A stretch of DNA of 64,000 nucleotides from Mansonella perstans (GCA_037074765.1 JBAMDO010000010.1:248001-312000); one strand, 5' to 3'. Shown: positions 1 through 28,105, counted from the first letter of the stretch. Program-made: numbers and translations. Notes: a model not told the origin generated them from the sequence alone.

Positions 1-1571
1 CGTTTTCATGTGAATGTATTGAATTTAGAACGTGGATTGCAACGGAATTCGCAATACTGCAGCAGGGATCAGCTCGTACCATTGAATAAATTTTTCGCTC
101 CAGTTTTTCAAATTGATTGGTGCAATTTCCGTGTGGTAGTTACTTACTCGATTGGGTTAAGTGGAATGGAATTGTTTGAGGGTTAACATCGTAGGCTCCT
201 TTCAGAAGAATTGTTCATGACCAAGGTTTATTTAAAATAACAGTAGATGTATATGACACTGAGTGACCAAGTAGGACTGGTGAGAAAAAAAAAACATTTT
301 TTTCTTTAAAATTTCATTAGTATACTATGGAAGAGATAAACTCACTGTGGTAAGTGATTCATTTTAAATAATTATGCAATGAAAAAACAGACAAATTTCT
401 TACAGTTGAAAACGTTATCAATTATTGCAGAAAAATGTAACAGCACCGACTATTCGCAATAACGATGCAGAGCTTCAGCAAAAGTTGAAGGTAATTCGTC
501 CGAAGACAAACACGTCGCACACTTCCTTCCATATAAATCAGCCATCTTCTATATTGAAAGCGGAAACTCCCGCGTTACATACCAGATACTATTTTTGGGA
601 ATCTTTTTTGGTGAGCTGTTCATAAAAATTTATCTGGATTTATAAACATACGCTATCTCGTTAAACCATTTTGATGCATTTGAAAAAAAAGTTACGGATT
701 ATCATTTAGATGTTTCCAATGTTGGGTGTATGCTGTATTCTCTTACTTATTCTTCTAAGTCTTGTTTTCTTTGGCCGTCGTGAGGGTCAGCGCTGGAGGG
801 ATTACAAAACGCCGAAGTATGCTTTCGTTTTACTTATCACATTCGTAATTGTCACGCTGATTTCATGCAAAACTCATTCACTGAAAATGTTTTTAAGACG
901 ACAGTTGGAGGAATATGCTAGCGTACGTGACAGTCAACGTCATCTACGTGAACTTTCCATGCAACGACAAACACTTTTAATGGCTTCGGATAGGGCACAA
1001 TCACACATTCCAGCTGGTTTGTTTTTCCATCGTTTATTAACCTTAATGAATTTACCTAAATTCAATTCCTGAAAAAATTTCTTTTAATTCCAGGGATCCA
1101 TGCATTTTTGCAGCCAAAAACTCCAAGTCGGAATCCATCTCCAGAAAATCTTAGGGCTACTGATCCATCCAGTCATGGTTCTCGATCTCCCCTATTAAAA
1201 GGATCGAGAGCTCATTCGAGTAGGTTAAAAAGTTTTGTTCTATTGTGCAGTCTGTTTGAGTTGTATATCCGAACCAATCCAAAATGTATCCAAAATGTGT
1301 TTCAATATTTGTTTTCAGATGAGATGTTCGAATCAAAAATATATTCAAAACAACTATTTCAGGTGTAAGCCCAGATAAAACTTTTGATGGTGGTCATGTC
1401 ATTCCGATGAGCAAGCAAACAGTTGCGCAAGCAGCGAAGGCCTGTGGTTCATCACTGCAATTGTATAGGAATCCATTTGAAAGCGATCCAAATGATAGCA
1501 GCGGAGAGGAACAATCCACTGACGGTGGTGGTGATCATAATGACACAAACGACATGAAACCCATAAAATGA
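1..1571 (+). CDS. sgca-1: Alpha/epsilon-sarcoglycan, 3' part of gene (partial, 5' end outside window)
   Basis: Six exons join in frame: 1-135, 431-610, 710-816, 898-1016, 1094-1219 and 1363-1571 (TGA), giving 291 codons. Exon 1 is open from base 1, so the gene starts upstream. Seen: a juxtamembrane FQIDWCNF motif matching the DWCN segment before the sarcoglycan C-terminal region; one hydrophobic helix (PMLGVCCILLLILLSLVFF); then GRREG and TPK-RQLEE...LRELSMQR, aligning with the RREG...TP..QL...ELR.MS stretch of vertebrate SGCE/SGCA. The tail is Ser/Pro-rich (KTPSRNPSPENL) and acidic at the end. The family comprises single-pass type I glycoproteins of the dystrophin-associated complex at the cell surface. 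All exon phases agree; the acceptor before 898 is TTTTAAG rather than CAG. The vertebrate alignment is the reason for removing 817-897 as an intron. The ligand-like N-terminal ectodomain is not in the window. Confidence 0.85.
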
Positions 1572-1846
1572 ACTCATTATCTTTCGACCTTCTCTCTCAA
1601 CTGTGTTAATCAATTTGCATCATTGGATTTCATGTATATCTGTTCTTCTTCTACCGGTTGTTTCTCTTTCTGTCAATTCAGATGGAGCTTATCTAATTAT
1701 GCATTTGATAAACCTGTCTTAGTGGCATTTAACAGAAATTTCTCATGTCCACTTCAAGGCACGTTCATCTCCTCGTTTACATAATTTCAAGTTTTGTAAA
1801 AATTTCACCTTTATCCGCTCATCATAATTTTTTTCTCAAATTTTGA

Positions 1847-1852
1847 AATAAA
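1847..1852 (+). terminator. Polyadenylation signal of the sarcoglycan gene
   Basis: AATAAA lies 276 bases after the sarcoglycan stop codon, following a T-rich 3' UTR. It is the first AATAAA after the stop. The role as 3' end signal is inferred from position only. Confidence 0.5.
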
Positions 1853-3213
1853 GAGTAACTATACGCAAATGTTACAGACATAGGGCATTAGTTCCAATGT
1901 CAACAAAAAGTAATTCAAAATTTCAGATCAGACCAACTTACAGCACTCATCCGTTCGTACAACGCCACAAACTGATAAACTTTCATGATGTAAGCGTTCT
2001 CCTCTGAGATCGAAAACATATTCCGGCTAGAATGCGTACGTAATTGTGAATTGTTTTTCATATCTTTTGTTTCTAGTAATAGACGGGCCTTTTAACCCTG
2101 AAGATAATTAAAAGAGGATGAAAGTAATGTTGCACGGTACAGATTTACCACGTATTTCAGTTCCTAAATAATATTAGACAATATGACAAAGAGAAAAATT
2201 CTAGAAACCAAAAGAAAAATCCTAGGGACCAGTTTTATTGAATGTTAGTGAATCTTACGCAAAATCGAAAACTTTACTTGGGAATTTTATTTTGGACGAG
2301 ATTGTTTCTCCTACGGGCGAAGTCTTGTTGAACTGTATGTGATGGCACAAACCTTTTTCGCTTATCACTTTCGATGGGAGGACTTTGTGTTGATGCTTGT
2401 CTCAGCCTTAATTCGGACTTAGGTTGACAAAACTTTATTACGCAAGTACTAGTAAAACGGTACTATGTATTACAAAATAACGATAACCAAAAATGAGCGA
2501 AACGGTGGGCAGAATCCCTTTAATAGCGGTGATAAGCAGGTTGGCTTCAACATTTCAACATAATCTTTGGACACTAAGTAGAAGATGACTATTCTTGACA
2601 ACCGCACATAAGGTGCTTAAGACCAAAGTTATAATATTCCGACATAAATTGACTTGGTTACAAGCCAGAAGTTCCTTACAATGTGTCGACGGTGTATAAA
2701 TTTGAACGAAGGATTTATCAAATCATTTATTTCATAAGCATTTTAATTTGAAACAATCGAGACTAGAAAGTTGCATTGTGACTCGGAAATTTTCCGACAA
2801 ACGTATTCAGTGTGTTATGCGCAATACAAAACGACGACACCTCTTGATTTAATCAAATTAATTGGCATAAAAAAATGAATTCTAATGAAGTAAATCGTTC
2901 CTTTCTGTAACAAAGAAGAGAGTAGTTACAGAATCATTAACATTAATTCTGAAAGGCACCATCACAAACTATAAAATAGATGCATTAAAATCGAAAAAAA
3001 AAACAGCTATGAAAAGGATAATCATGATAAACAGCAAGAATAAAATGTAACGAGAAGGCAACCTAGATCTCCGTGCCGTAAACCTACCTCAGACAGATTC
3101 TAACATAAGCCAGGAATAAGCTACGTTACGTTAACAGCAGTGAATGGATTCAGAAGCAATGTGATAGCAGTACATTTTGAGCATAATCACTATAATTGAG
3201 TAAAAATTAATTT
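1853..3213. other. Intergenic region between sarcoglycan and the minus-strand gene
   Basis: No open frame of useful length, RNA gene or repeat was recognised. The two flanking genes converge, so this stretch should hold both 3' UTRs. It is somewhat less AT-rich than the rest of the non-coding DNA. Confidence 0.5.
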
Positions 3214-4087
3214 TTACAAATCATCATCGAAATCATCTTCCTGAGCAAGAGGTGGGGCCCTTGTATAGCATTCACGAACAGTACAGAGTAAGTCTTCAGG
3301 ATCTAGTGCTTCCTCTTCCACTTCTTTGCTTATCTCATCGGCCTGCAAGTTACTTTTCCAACTAAAAAAAATTGAAAAAATGATTCTTTTGGTGAATTAA
3401 TTCAGAACAAACTATCTAAATGCAATGTCACTGAAGGAAAGAATGACAATAGCAGCGAACGCATCAGGAGCTCACATCTATGCGATGCATGGTTCTTCCA
3501 TTTCCTAATCTCTTACGAGAACAAATTTCAGGGGGACTTTTTGATAAACGTCGCAAACGTCGTATGGAGCACATGTCGAAGGTGAATGAAGAGTCCTGAA
3601 AAATATCACCAAAGAAAACGAATGTTTCCATAAAACAGAAAAACTACTTCCACTAAACAAGTCATATATCTTACAACCTCACTGCCACCAAAGTTTTCAT
3701 CATCCGTGTCCGAATTTTCATCGAAATATCCATCAAGCCCATTAGCGATCTGCTCAAATTCAAAATATTGCCCACTCGTAGTTGTTTTGGGAATTTCTGG
3801 CAACTCACTATAATAAATAAGCTGTTCTTGACGAACCTGAATAATCGCAATTCTCATTCAATATATATAAACAATGCAACATCTCTGCAGTAAATCATTT
3901 CCAAGCACAAAGTGCTACTATTGTTCTTCTCACCTATGTAAACGTCGTTATACTGTTATCGATGCAATCATCAAAGTGGAAAATAGATTAAGTTCTGGAA
4001 ACTGTAGAACACGAACCAATCAGTAAAAGATAACAGTGGTTCACTTGGAGGTTTCACCATATGATCGTTGAATCCATTAGCATCCAT
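3214..4087 (-). CDS. Small acidic hypothetical protein (four-exon model)
   Basis: Three well-supported exons read on the minus strand, all phase 0: 3836-3675 (VRQEQLIYYSELP...), 3595-3476 (DSSFTFDMCSIRRLRRLSKS...) and 3342-3214 (ADEISKEVEEEALDPEDLL...EDDFDDDL stop). Each is bounded by AG/GT sites: TTATTCAG and GTAAGA, TTTTCAG and GTGAGC, CTTGCAG. The likely first exon starts at ATG 4087 (MDANGFNDHM); two donors keep frame, after codon 10 (GTGAAA) or after codon 25 (GTGTTC). Alternatively ATG 3854 could start the first supported exon. The product is about 146-161 aa, acidic at both ends, with a basic centre (IRRLRRLSKSP, SRKRLGNGR) that could be a nuclear localisation signal. No signal peptide, TM segment or known domain was seen. 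I do not recognise the family and assign no function. Regular phases and clean splice sites make it a real gene rather than chance. Confidence 0.6.
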
Positions 4088-4887
4088 GACAGGTAATGTT
4101 ATTTTATCTTCGCTTTCCGTACCTTAAAAAATTTATGTTACGACAAAAAAATAAAAAAAACCATTTGAAATGACAAATCAATTTCATTTTCTAAAAACGA
4201 ATCTTAATTTCCAATATTCAGCAAAGATATTGAATAGTGAAAAACGAATTAAAATTAATGATGAATCATTACTTTCTTTTTTCCATGACCATTTTAAATC
4301 TAAATAAAAATGAAAGTAATAAAGCCAGCATATTTCGAAAAAGAAGAGTAAGAAATGCAAATTTCCTAAAAATATTGCGAACAATGAAAGTATTATAATA
4401 GCAACTAATTCATCAATGTTATGACACATATTTTGAAAAACCTACAGATGGAACCATCAATATAGGAACATAAATTTTAATGATATTCAATATTTTACAA
4501 AGATCATTTTTTAACTACTGTATATCATTTTTCTTTCCGTAACTTTCGTTTCAGATTTCGTTTCTTCATTAAATTTCATAATTTACTAATATTATTATCA
4601 AACGTTAATTTTGATATATTTTCGTGAATGCTGATTTCATCCATATTTAACGGTTCGAAATTCTCATACACGCTATAATTCTAAACTTGTTTGCATTTCG
4701 GCCCTATACAACTGCAAATCATCTTAAAGTACCATTTTATTATTGGTTATTACCAATACAATTTATATCATTTCTTTGATACTAACCTACCATCAAAAGG
4801 TAAAAGAGGATATTAAAGTTCGTTTTACCCAATCCACTATAGCTTGCTAAAAAATACGATACTCCGCCTGAGTTTTAACAAACAATA

Positions 4888-4926
<39 letters not shown>

Positions 4927-7900
4927 GAATCAATCGTTAAAAATTAATTTACACAAAATGATTCTTCAAAAATTTTTAATTCCTTTATGGTGATGATGAA
5001 AATTGTACCGAAAAGCTATGCCGCATATAGGATGCAAAGATTATTTTCACTCATACTCCATATTGCAGTATGCAAAAGAAAATTGAATTTTATGAGAAAA
5101 AATGAAAAAGGATTTTTTTTTTTTTTTTTTTTTTAAATTATACTTCTTATGGACAAATCAAGAAACTAAAAATATGGAAAACACAAAAGAAAGGACCAGA
5201 TGGGGACAAATGAGACGAACTCAATATCCATCGTTCTAACTGCTTTTTTTCTAGGAATGTGTTGCAGTATACCAAAATGTTAAGAAAAAGGCGGAAACAA
5301 AGAGAAGTCGTCGTCTACATACCAAACAACTACAATCCTTCATTCTATATTTAAAAAATATCGAAATAATGACGTGGAAATTCTTTAAAATGTACTAACG
5401 GATAATTAAATCATACCATACAGCATAACTATATTATGGTAGTAAATTCGATAATCGAATTCATTTTTTGTTTATTTTTACAATATCTTAATGACATAAA
5501 TGTTCTATAACTAAATAATATTTTTTACAAGATTTTTGTAAAATTTTTGCAAAAAAAATCCTTTTTCAAAGAACTTCTTAGGTTATGTAACCAAAATATT
5601 TATCCATTACATAATGAAAATTCAATATACAATTGAAATTTCAAATTTTTAACTATGTTATTTGAAATGAAGTAAAATGAAAGAATTTTTGAAACCAAAA
5701 AACACATGCAGTGACAAACCTGTGTTATTGACATTCACCTGAGCACAATCCATAAAGCATAATTCATGAAATCCATAAAAACGAAATCATTCAAATCATA
5801 CCTGAAAACTATGATGCAAAATAATTTACACCTTACTTATTAGATAAATTCAAATAGCATCACCAAAAAAATGAAATGAATGCATAATAATCAGAATTCT
5901 TGCAGAGAAATACCAGGAATCCGATGCAAAACATCCTGTTTAACCATGCATGATACAGCGATAGAAAAGAAGAACAACAGAGTAACATTATCGAACTAGT
6001 TTTTAAATCTAAATGAGAGCGAGTATTAACTTTTAAATCTAAATAAGACAGTTCAATAAGTTCTGATAATTTTAATTCTCATGATTTGTCTCAACTTACT
6101 TCTGCACTTATTCCACAAGTGGATATGTTATAAAAATTTCAAGAACGTATAAAGTTCTATTTTGCTACTTACAAAAAACGAACTGTACAATTTTAGAAAA
6201 TTTGCACATCCCGAATAAGCAATTAATTTTAAATCGGAAACCAAACAATAATTAAACTCTACTGATGGAAATTAATAATTAACAAATGATAGAATGAAAG
6301 ATAGTCAGTCTATCGATTTGAAATATGAAGAATAAATTAGCAAAATCGCTCGACTAAATCATCAAACAAAAACGTAACACTTAAGTATATTAGTATTCAT
6401 TTTTATTTGTGTTATATCATATCATTATCTATAAATGAGATCAAGAAGTGAACCTAAATTAGGCTCATTATATTATTCCAAGAGAGAAGTTTCATAAAGT
6501 GAGATTTCCACGTTATTATTTGAATGGAAATTGAGGATTGGATGGAAGAAAGAGAAGAAAAAAAAGAAAACAGATCCGATAAATTCAACAATTCTTTTAA
6601 TTTTAAAAGAAGTGCAAAAGTATGATGAGCCTAATTTAAATGAGTTAAAAGTTTTGAAAGAAAGAGTAAACATAGCGCTCCTTTTAACAAATAACACATA
6701 TCAAGCATATGAAAGAGCTGCAATTAAGAATCTACTTAACTTTTGAATTGTCAAATGTACAAATTTGAAGTATTTCACTTAAAGACAATGATGAAAAAGA
6801 AATGAGTGTTTTTTTCTTAATTCTTTCTTGGCTAAAAATTTAACAAATGAATCAAAAAGTGAACGATTACTAACAGAACGGTCCAATAATAATAAATTCC
6901 AGGACTTTGCTAAATTATTTTTGATGAAAACGCTTTTTTTTGTAAATATAAACAAAAATTCAAAAGTTAAGTAGAATTATGAAGTAACTCTACTACAAGC
7001 AATATATGCTATAATTTTAGATAAATGATGAACATTCTGGAATTTTATAGCTATATCAGTATATGTGTTAGTAATAAACTTTAAATTTTTTGCTACAAGA
7101 ACAAATGGGAAAGCGAAAGAGAGAGAGAGGCAAGCCTTAGATAATATTTTACGATCGTTTTATTAATTAATTCGATTTTGATTTTGAAAATTCAGACCTT
7201 CTGCTACTTGTTGTAAATTAAGTAATATTGCTCAGTTACTCAACATTGACAGAAACAGTTAAAACCCAATTAGTGATAAGAGAAAATCAAATTATCACCT
7301 CAAGCATTGTATGTGGTAGTGGTACACATTTCAGGATTATATAATCTATCCCTGTACAATCATCCTATCTATCCGGTTTTTACTATATCAATCCCATTTT
7401 GAATTTAAATATGATATCACAACAAATATTTAATGATCGTTGTGATGTGATAAACATTCATATTTATTACTATTATGATTATTACTATCGCAATAAAAGA
7501 GAGCCATTAAAAGTGTCATTGCCGAATTATTCATTTTCTTCAATTCATTAATTTCATTCATTTTTAGAAGACATCAAAGTAGTAAAGTGTAACAATAAAG
7601 ATTGCTAATACAGTAATAAATACGTCATTATAATTAATACACATTAATCGATATATGAATTAATCTATTGAATAAATGTAAAAATTTTTATAATTAAAAA
7701 TATTGATTGAACTTCGATGAAAATATTTCAATCAATTCCTGCTAGTTTACAGAATTAAATTATCTCAAATATCCATAAAATAATTAATTGAAAAGGAATA
7801 ATTATAAAAATCAAATGAAACACATTTAAATTATTATGAAAAGAGAAATAATTAAAATGTAATAAAAAAAAAAAAAAAACAAAAAAAGTGATAAATGAGA

Positions 7901-8216
7901 TAATATCTTGTTTTAAAGATTCTTATTATTCAATATATCTTAACAATATACATTTCTCATTGCAATTTCCATGCTCTTTTTTCCACTCTTTTTCTCACGT
8001 TTTTTCTCACGTTCTTTCTCACGTTTTTTCTCACGTTTAGACGTGCTCATTGTATGTGATAATGCATGCTATTTTAAAATGCAATAAAGTTAAACAGCTA
8101 AAATGTATAAAATGTGTATATACAATATGTGTGTGTGTGTGTGTAAAAGATTGCAAGAATTGAGAAAAAGAGGCCAAAATCGATTATTTTTTTTTGTCAT
8201 AAATAAGTAATAGACG

Positions 8217-8346
8217 GACGAATAGATGAATGAATTGAATGAATGGATGAACGAATGAATGAGTGAATGAATGAATGAATGAATGAATGAATGAATGAAT
8301 AAATGAATGAATGAATGAATAAATGAATGAATGAATGAATGAATGA
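8217..8346. repeat. (ATGA)n tetranucleotide microsatellite
   Basis: About 30 near-perfect copies of GAAT/ATGA with a few interruptions (AATAAATG). It lies roughly 460 bases upstream of the kinase start codon. Confidence 0.9.
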
Positions 8347-8669
8347 AACAAATGAAATAAGTCTAAGTATTGAAAATATTGTTATTTAAAAATATTCAAG
8401 AAATTTGAAACGTACACTATGTATTGTTAGAGAAAAAGAGAAAAAGAAAGTATAAGAATGAAATTGAAGAGAAAGAGCGAGGGTGAGAGAGAGGAAGAGA
8501 GAGAGGGAAGAAGAGAGATGATGATAAATGATGAGAAAAGAGATGATGGAATAAGAAAGAGGAAGGAATATGAAGCGTTGCGTTTATGTTTTGTGCTATT
8601 TTGATTGGAAGAAAGAAAAAAAGAAGAAAAAGAAAGAGAGGACAGATAAAACTAAAAGGAATAGAGGAA

Positions 8670-8701
<32 letters not shown>

Positions 8702-8702
8702 A

Positions 8703-8735
<33 letters not shown>
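8670..8735. repeat. (GAT)n trinucleotide repeat just upstream of the kinase start codon
   Basis: About 21 GAT/TGA units with one TAATGA interruption, ending 74 bases before ATG 8809. All frames through it are repeat translations (poly-Asp, poly-Met, poly-Ser), so it is treated as 5' flanking or 5' UTR sequence, not coding. Confidence 0.9.
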
Positions 8736-8808
8736 GTATTACGAGAAAGAGCGATAACAACGATGATTCAGTAAATATTTGTTGTAATAAAATATTGTTA
8801 TTGTCTTC

Positions 8809-20229
<11,421 letters not shown>

Positions 20230-20962
20230 GTATGCCTTCTTTCTTCTATCATTCATAGTCTTATCGTTAGTATTTCCATTTCATTTTCGGATATTTTTAA
20301 TCCTTATATATTGTTTAAAGTTCTAACAATTGGCGAAAATAATCATTTTGAAGGTATATTACTCAAAGTTTTCTAATGAAGTACATCTTGCAGGCTTGAT
20401 TTTACTGTTATCACAGTGCCTTTCACCGTTGGATATGCCCAGTTCCATTCATTTACTAGGAGTCGCTTCTCATGATGGATTGTTACAGCATGGTCTTCTT
20501 GATACTTTTGATTTGAAGGCATTTCTCATAAAATTTGTTTTATTTTTGGAAATTTTGCCAGTTAATAGTAGTTCAGTATGATCTGATCAAAGTAACTGCC
20601 GGGAGGCAGGGAACTGTTAAAGGTAGTTATGGAATTATTTTTAACATGCGCAGTTTGAGTTCCTATTCATTGCGTCATCATTCTTTCAAATCTTTTTTAC
20701 CTTTTTTGTATATTTGTATATCGAAATAATAGATGATAGCGCATATCCCATATAGTGAATTTTTCTTCAGTTTTGCAATGACTTAGTCCTTGTCGTTTAA
20801 TGTACACACAATGCCTTTGCATAGATTTAATTTTGTTTAACTTTTTGGTGTCGAAAGTGCCATGCACCTTGAGAAGTGTTTAGTTGTTTCATTTTTTTTT
20901 CCTATAAGATCTGAAAGAAGTTTCCTTTCTTACACAATAGTATGCTTTGTATTGTTTTCTAT

Positions 20963-20994
<32 letters not shown>

Positions 20995-23173
20995 CATTGT
21001 GAAGTTCTAGAATTTTTTGAAAAAAAAATCATATAAAGTAGTCTTTTATGAAGAAGAGTAAAAATATGGAACAATATATTTTAATTAAGAGAGAATTCAT
21101 ATCTGAAATGATTCTACTAATTTAAGCAGAAATTTTGGAACAATTTTATATCGAGGCTATGTTTGAATATATCTGACATGCTGTATACATCTTTTTGTAT
21201 ATTTCTTCGGAATCATGTGAATTTAAGTTACACTGCTTTTCATTTTTTATAGTTGTGGAAGGTACACGTTTGTTATGATGTCATCCTGACCTTATTGATA
21301 ACTATTATGGTGAAGTTCTCAAAGAAATTTAGCTTAGTTACGTCTCGTCACGAAATTATTGAGTGCAATAGAGGGAATCACTTCAAATGAACGGATCACT
21401 CTCATCAAGTCAGTTTCTGGCCGAAATTTATTGGCCAAAGAATGACGGAAAGTGGGAGAGGGCAAGTGACAAAGGCAATGAATTGATTAGGAAAATGGAC
21501 TGAAATATACAGTGAATAATTGGTAATCATTGATGATTCTTCGAAATAACAGGAATCCATGCCGATAATCTTTGCAATAGCCATTATGGAGTATTTGAAT
21601 GCAACCCTTATTAAAGGAAAGATAACTTGATTGAGGTTGTGATTGTCTGTCGTCTGTATGGTTCCAGAAAATGAAGCAGCAGAGCTTAGTACTTAAAGAT
21701 GATCGCGAAACGTTCTACTGCTATCTTCTTCCCTCCACTAATGAATATGTTCAGATTTCCTGAAATTTAAAGCTGATCCACCATTTCTTGTATGATATAA
21801 ATATACCTGTAGAGTTCTTAGGTCATACAATATCTTGACATACAAAGTGTCATCAAGGATTTCAATACATGGAAGTATGTAGGTGGTATGAATGAAACTC
21901 GCATCTTCCAACGATAAAATTAACTTTTGGTTTTTATTGCACGGGAAAGTCAACGCGGTGATGTTTTACGTGGAATTGAACGTTTTTTTTTTTCAACGGA
22001 ATCGATTAACTAAAATTTCGTTAAGTAGAGGCAAATCAAAAGCTTTTCATTTTTAAGCTATTTTGTGTTTTCATCTATATATTATAGTTAATATTTCTTA
22101 TCGTACTGAATATTCGATATGATATCTAATTAGTACTTTCATTGGATTCATTTTTTTTTTTTTTTTTTGGTTTAATTCGCTGATCATTATTCGTTTAGTT
22201 TAAGTCTGAGGTCATAAAAACTGTGGATAAATTTCTGATTGAAAAATATCCCAAAAGAACTGACTATCCTTTCTGTGATTTGTTCCCGTTTGCAAATCCG
22301 CTTTCGCTTTTCTGTTTCGTTTTTTTTTGGTGAATTAACTAGCCTAAGATTGTTCATAACTTCAAAGCGATAATTAGCATATCAGTCGTTTCTTTGGGTT
22401 TTTTTCTCAAGATAACTAAGGTTACAAAATTGAGAAGGTAGATATCTGGTTCAACCTTCTAAACGGATCGATATGAAAAGTGGATATTTCGTAGAAATTG
22501 TTTCTTTTCCGATATCCCACTGTTGGACATATGCAATTATTTTTTTTTCGTCATTAGGGAAAAACAGGATTTTGCAAGGAGTGATGGTACCTTTTCTTTA
22601 ATTAATGTCCGAACTACTACTTTCCGAAAAAACTAAATTATTCTGATTTCTTGTCGTTATTGTATAAATGTGAGAAAGTTCCTCTGTCATCATTTAAAAG
22701 TTCCTTATATTTTTATTCAGGTGAGCTGAATTTTACATTGGTTCTGTATACGTATTTCTAAAGCACTTCTCAAGGAAAATTAGTTAGTAAGTTGGGGATT
22801 TTTCGAAAGAAGTGCATAATTTTTATATTTTTTTTCAATGATTAATGTTTGTACTGAATGGGCGAAAAAGCAGGAATGCTTACCTGCATTGCGATCAAGA
22901 GGTTTACTTATTTTTTCATTCAGAAATGAATATGCAGTGAAGGAACCTAAGATATTAATAATGAAAAAGGGCATTTGATTAAATGCTAAATGCTGTAAAA
23001 AAACGTTGGACATTGAAAGCTTTAATAAAGAAAGAACTTCAAGAACATATCAGGTACAGGCAAAAATCTTTCTGTTTGGTAAAATCTTTTGATGTTATTA
23101 TAGAGAAATATCAAATAAGCTGAAAAAATTCTCGTTCATGGTGTAATTCATATCTTAGTAAATTATCTCATCC

Positions 23174-23247
23174 GTATTTCTAAATATGAATTACCACTTT
23201 TTTTTTCTAAGTATGAATTACCATATTATTTCTAAATATGAACTACC
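23174..23247. repeat. Three-copy short tandem repeat
   Basis: Three imperfect copies of TTTCTAAATATGAATTACCA, the middle one preceded by a T run and carrying AAGTATG, the last with GAACTACCA. Confidence 0.75.
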
Positions 23248-24182
23248 ATTGACCATGATGTCTAGATAAGCTTGGCATATTAAAGCAAGAAACAAGATCT
23301 AGTAACTCAATAGTTCCATAATTCCAAATTTCAAGATTCGCAAATTATCGACACATGGAAGGGTATTGGAACAATTTTTGGAATATTTATGCACCCGGGA
23401 AAAGTTAGGACAAGTTATGATGTGACTTTTTTAGATCTGCAACAATAAGTTCTTTGACAAGTTTCTCAGCAGATGCATGTTTTAAATATTAACGTTTAAG
23501 TGAAGTGTTATGACAGAGAGAGAAATTTTTGTAATGATAGATCCATAAGTGGCTGCTAAGAATGAAATGGTATACAATTGGCTATTTGAATTATTCGGCC
23601 GATTGCAGGATCGGCTATATATTACGCGCCACTCTATAATTTTTCCTAAAAAAGAAAACAAACAAACAAGCAAAACATCAACTGTTCACGGTATTTTGCT
23701 CCGCTAGAAAGAAAAAACTTGTGCCGAAGAATCGGTCAAATTTGTTGAAAAGAAAAAAATAAAAGTGGTTGCATTTTGTGTACTACTCAGGAACATAAAA
23801 GTTAACGATTTACTGCTTAATGTTATATAATGTGGTGGTCGAAAATTTTTCTTTAAATTAACTTAAATGCTTAAGAAGCAATTTTTTACTTCACTCATTT
23901 CTAATTTCTCCTAAGTTAGAAAAATTCAGCTCAATTTTTACATCCGCAGGTGAGACCATCTATTACTAACAGGATTGATAACTGATGATAATTTGAGCAT
24001 TATAAAGTGAAAACACGGCATATAATGAACTTAATTAACTGAAATTTCTATTAGACAGAAATGAGTCAAATAGTTTCTATGCTCTTTAGAATGCAAATGC
24101 ATTTTTGCGCAATACAACGTTTAGGAATCCAATCGGTCTCTATTAGCAAATTAAGCTAAAATTCTGACAATGAATTTTGCAG

Positions 24183-24431
24183 AACGCAAATTTCCGGTTG
24201 TTTTCCTTTTCCAGAAGTGCATCCTGTCGTGCAGTATATGTTACTACACTACCGATATATATACCGTCCGATTTTTCCAAGAAACTTTTGGACCACCCAC
24301 GATGTTCCGAAAACCAAAAAAAAGTGAGCATAATGTCCAGTTGCTGCAATAGAACAATCAACAGAAGTTTTAGACCACCCATAGTGTCACATTTCACGCA
24401 AATGATGGGCAGTGTAAAAGAGCATAGTTAA
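24183..24431 (+). CDS. Candidate C-terminal exon of the GRK gene
   Basis: An open frame of 82 codons follows a textbook nematode acceptor (ATTTTGCAG) in phase 0, the phase left by GRK exon 14, and ends TAA. It reads NANFRLFSFSRSASCRAVYV... and contains SDFSKKLLDHP and MSSCCNRT; a Cys pair would fit a palmitoylation site as in GRK4/6 tails, but the resemblance is weak. Joined to exons 1-14 it would give a kinase of about 673 aa. The opposite strand is also open here, which lowers confidence. It lies 250 bases before the right inverted arm. Confidence 0.3.
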   Translation, partial: NANFRLFSFSRSASCRAVYVTTLPIYIPSDFSKKLLDHPRCSENQKKVSIMSSCCNRTINRSFRPPIVSHFTQMMGSVKEHS

Positions 24432-24649
24432 AATGGTCAGAGATGAGACGTAAAACAACAAACTGTGATGCGTGTGATATGTTTGTTTATCTTTTCAATT
24501 CCACCTAGATTTGCCGCCTATTTTTGAATATATTTTCTGGATAAATCCCAATGATAACAGTTTAAAGCTATTGATATTTTCACAGCAGTGGATCACACTA
24601 CGATTTCCCTTACCTGTGATATTTTCAATGGACATGATAAAATATATGT

Positions 24650-24665
24650 ATGTATACGTATACAT
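24650..24665. repeat. Perfect 16-bp palindrome at the edge of the right arm
   Basis: ATGTATACGTATACAT equals its own reverse complement and ends 17 bases before the right arm begins at 24683. It can form a hairpin or cruciform. Confidence 0.9.
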
Positions 24666-24682
24666 TTGACTTTTGATTAATC

Positions 24683-28105
<3,423 letters not shown>

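Larger units (their letters stand above)
4088..8808. other. AT-rich region upstream of the receptor kinase gene
   Basis: No convincing gene. It holds a (CT)n tract near 4890-4921, a T22 tract at 5113-5134, a short tandem repeat of TTTTTCTCACG-like units around 7988-8038, a (GT)n at 8128-8144, an (ATGA)n array, a purine-rich GA stretch (8431-8560) and a (GAT)n array. An AT-rich 71-codon open frame at 6531-6746 begins with a run of lysines and has no family resemblance. Promoters of the divergent minus-strand gene and of the kinase gene should lie at the two ends. Confidence 0.5.

Noticed and set aside
6531..6746. 71-codon frame ending YERAAIKNLLNF
   Set aside because: Starts with a poly-Lys run from an A-rich tract, has no splice context or known family, and the opposite strand is equally open; not strong enough to call a gene.
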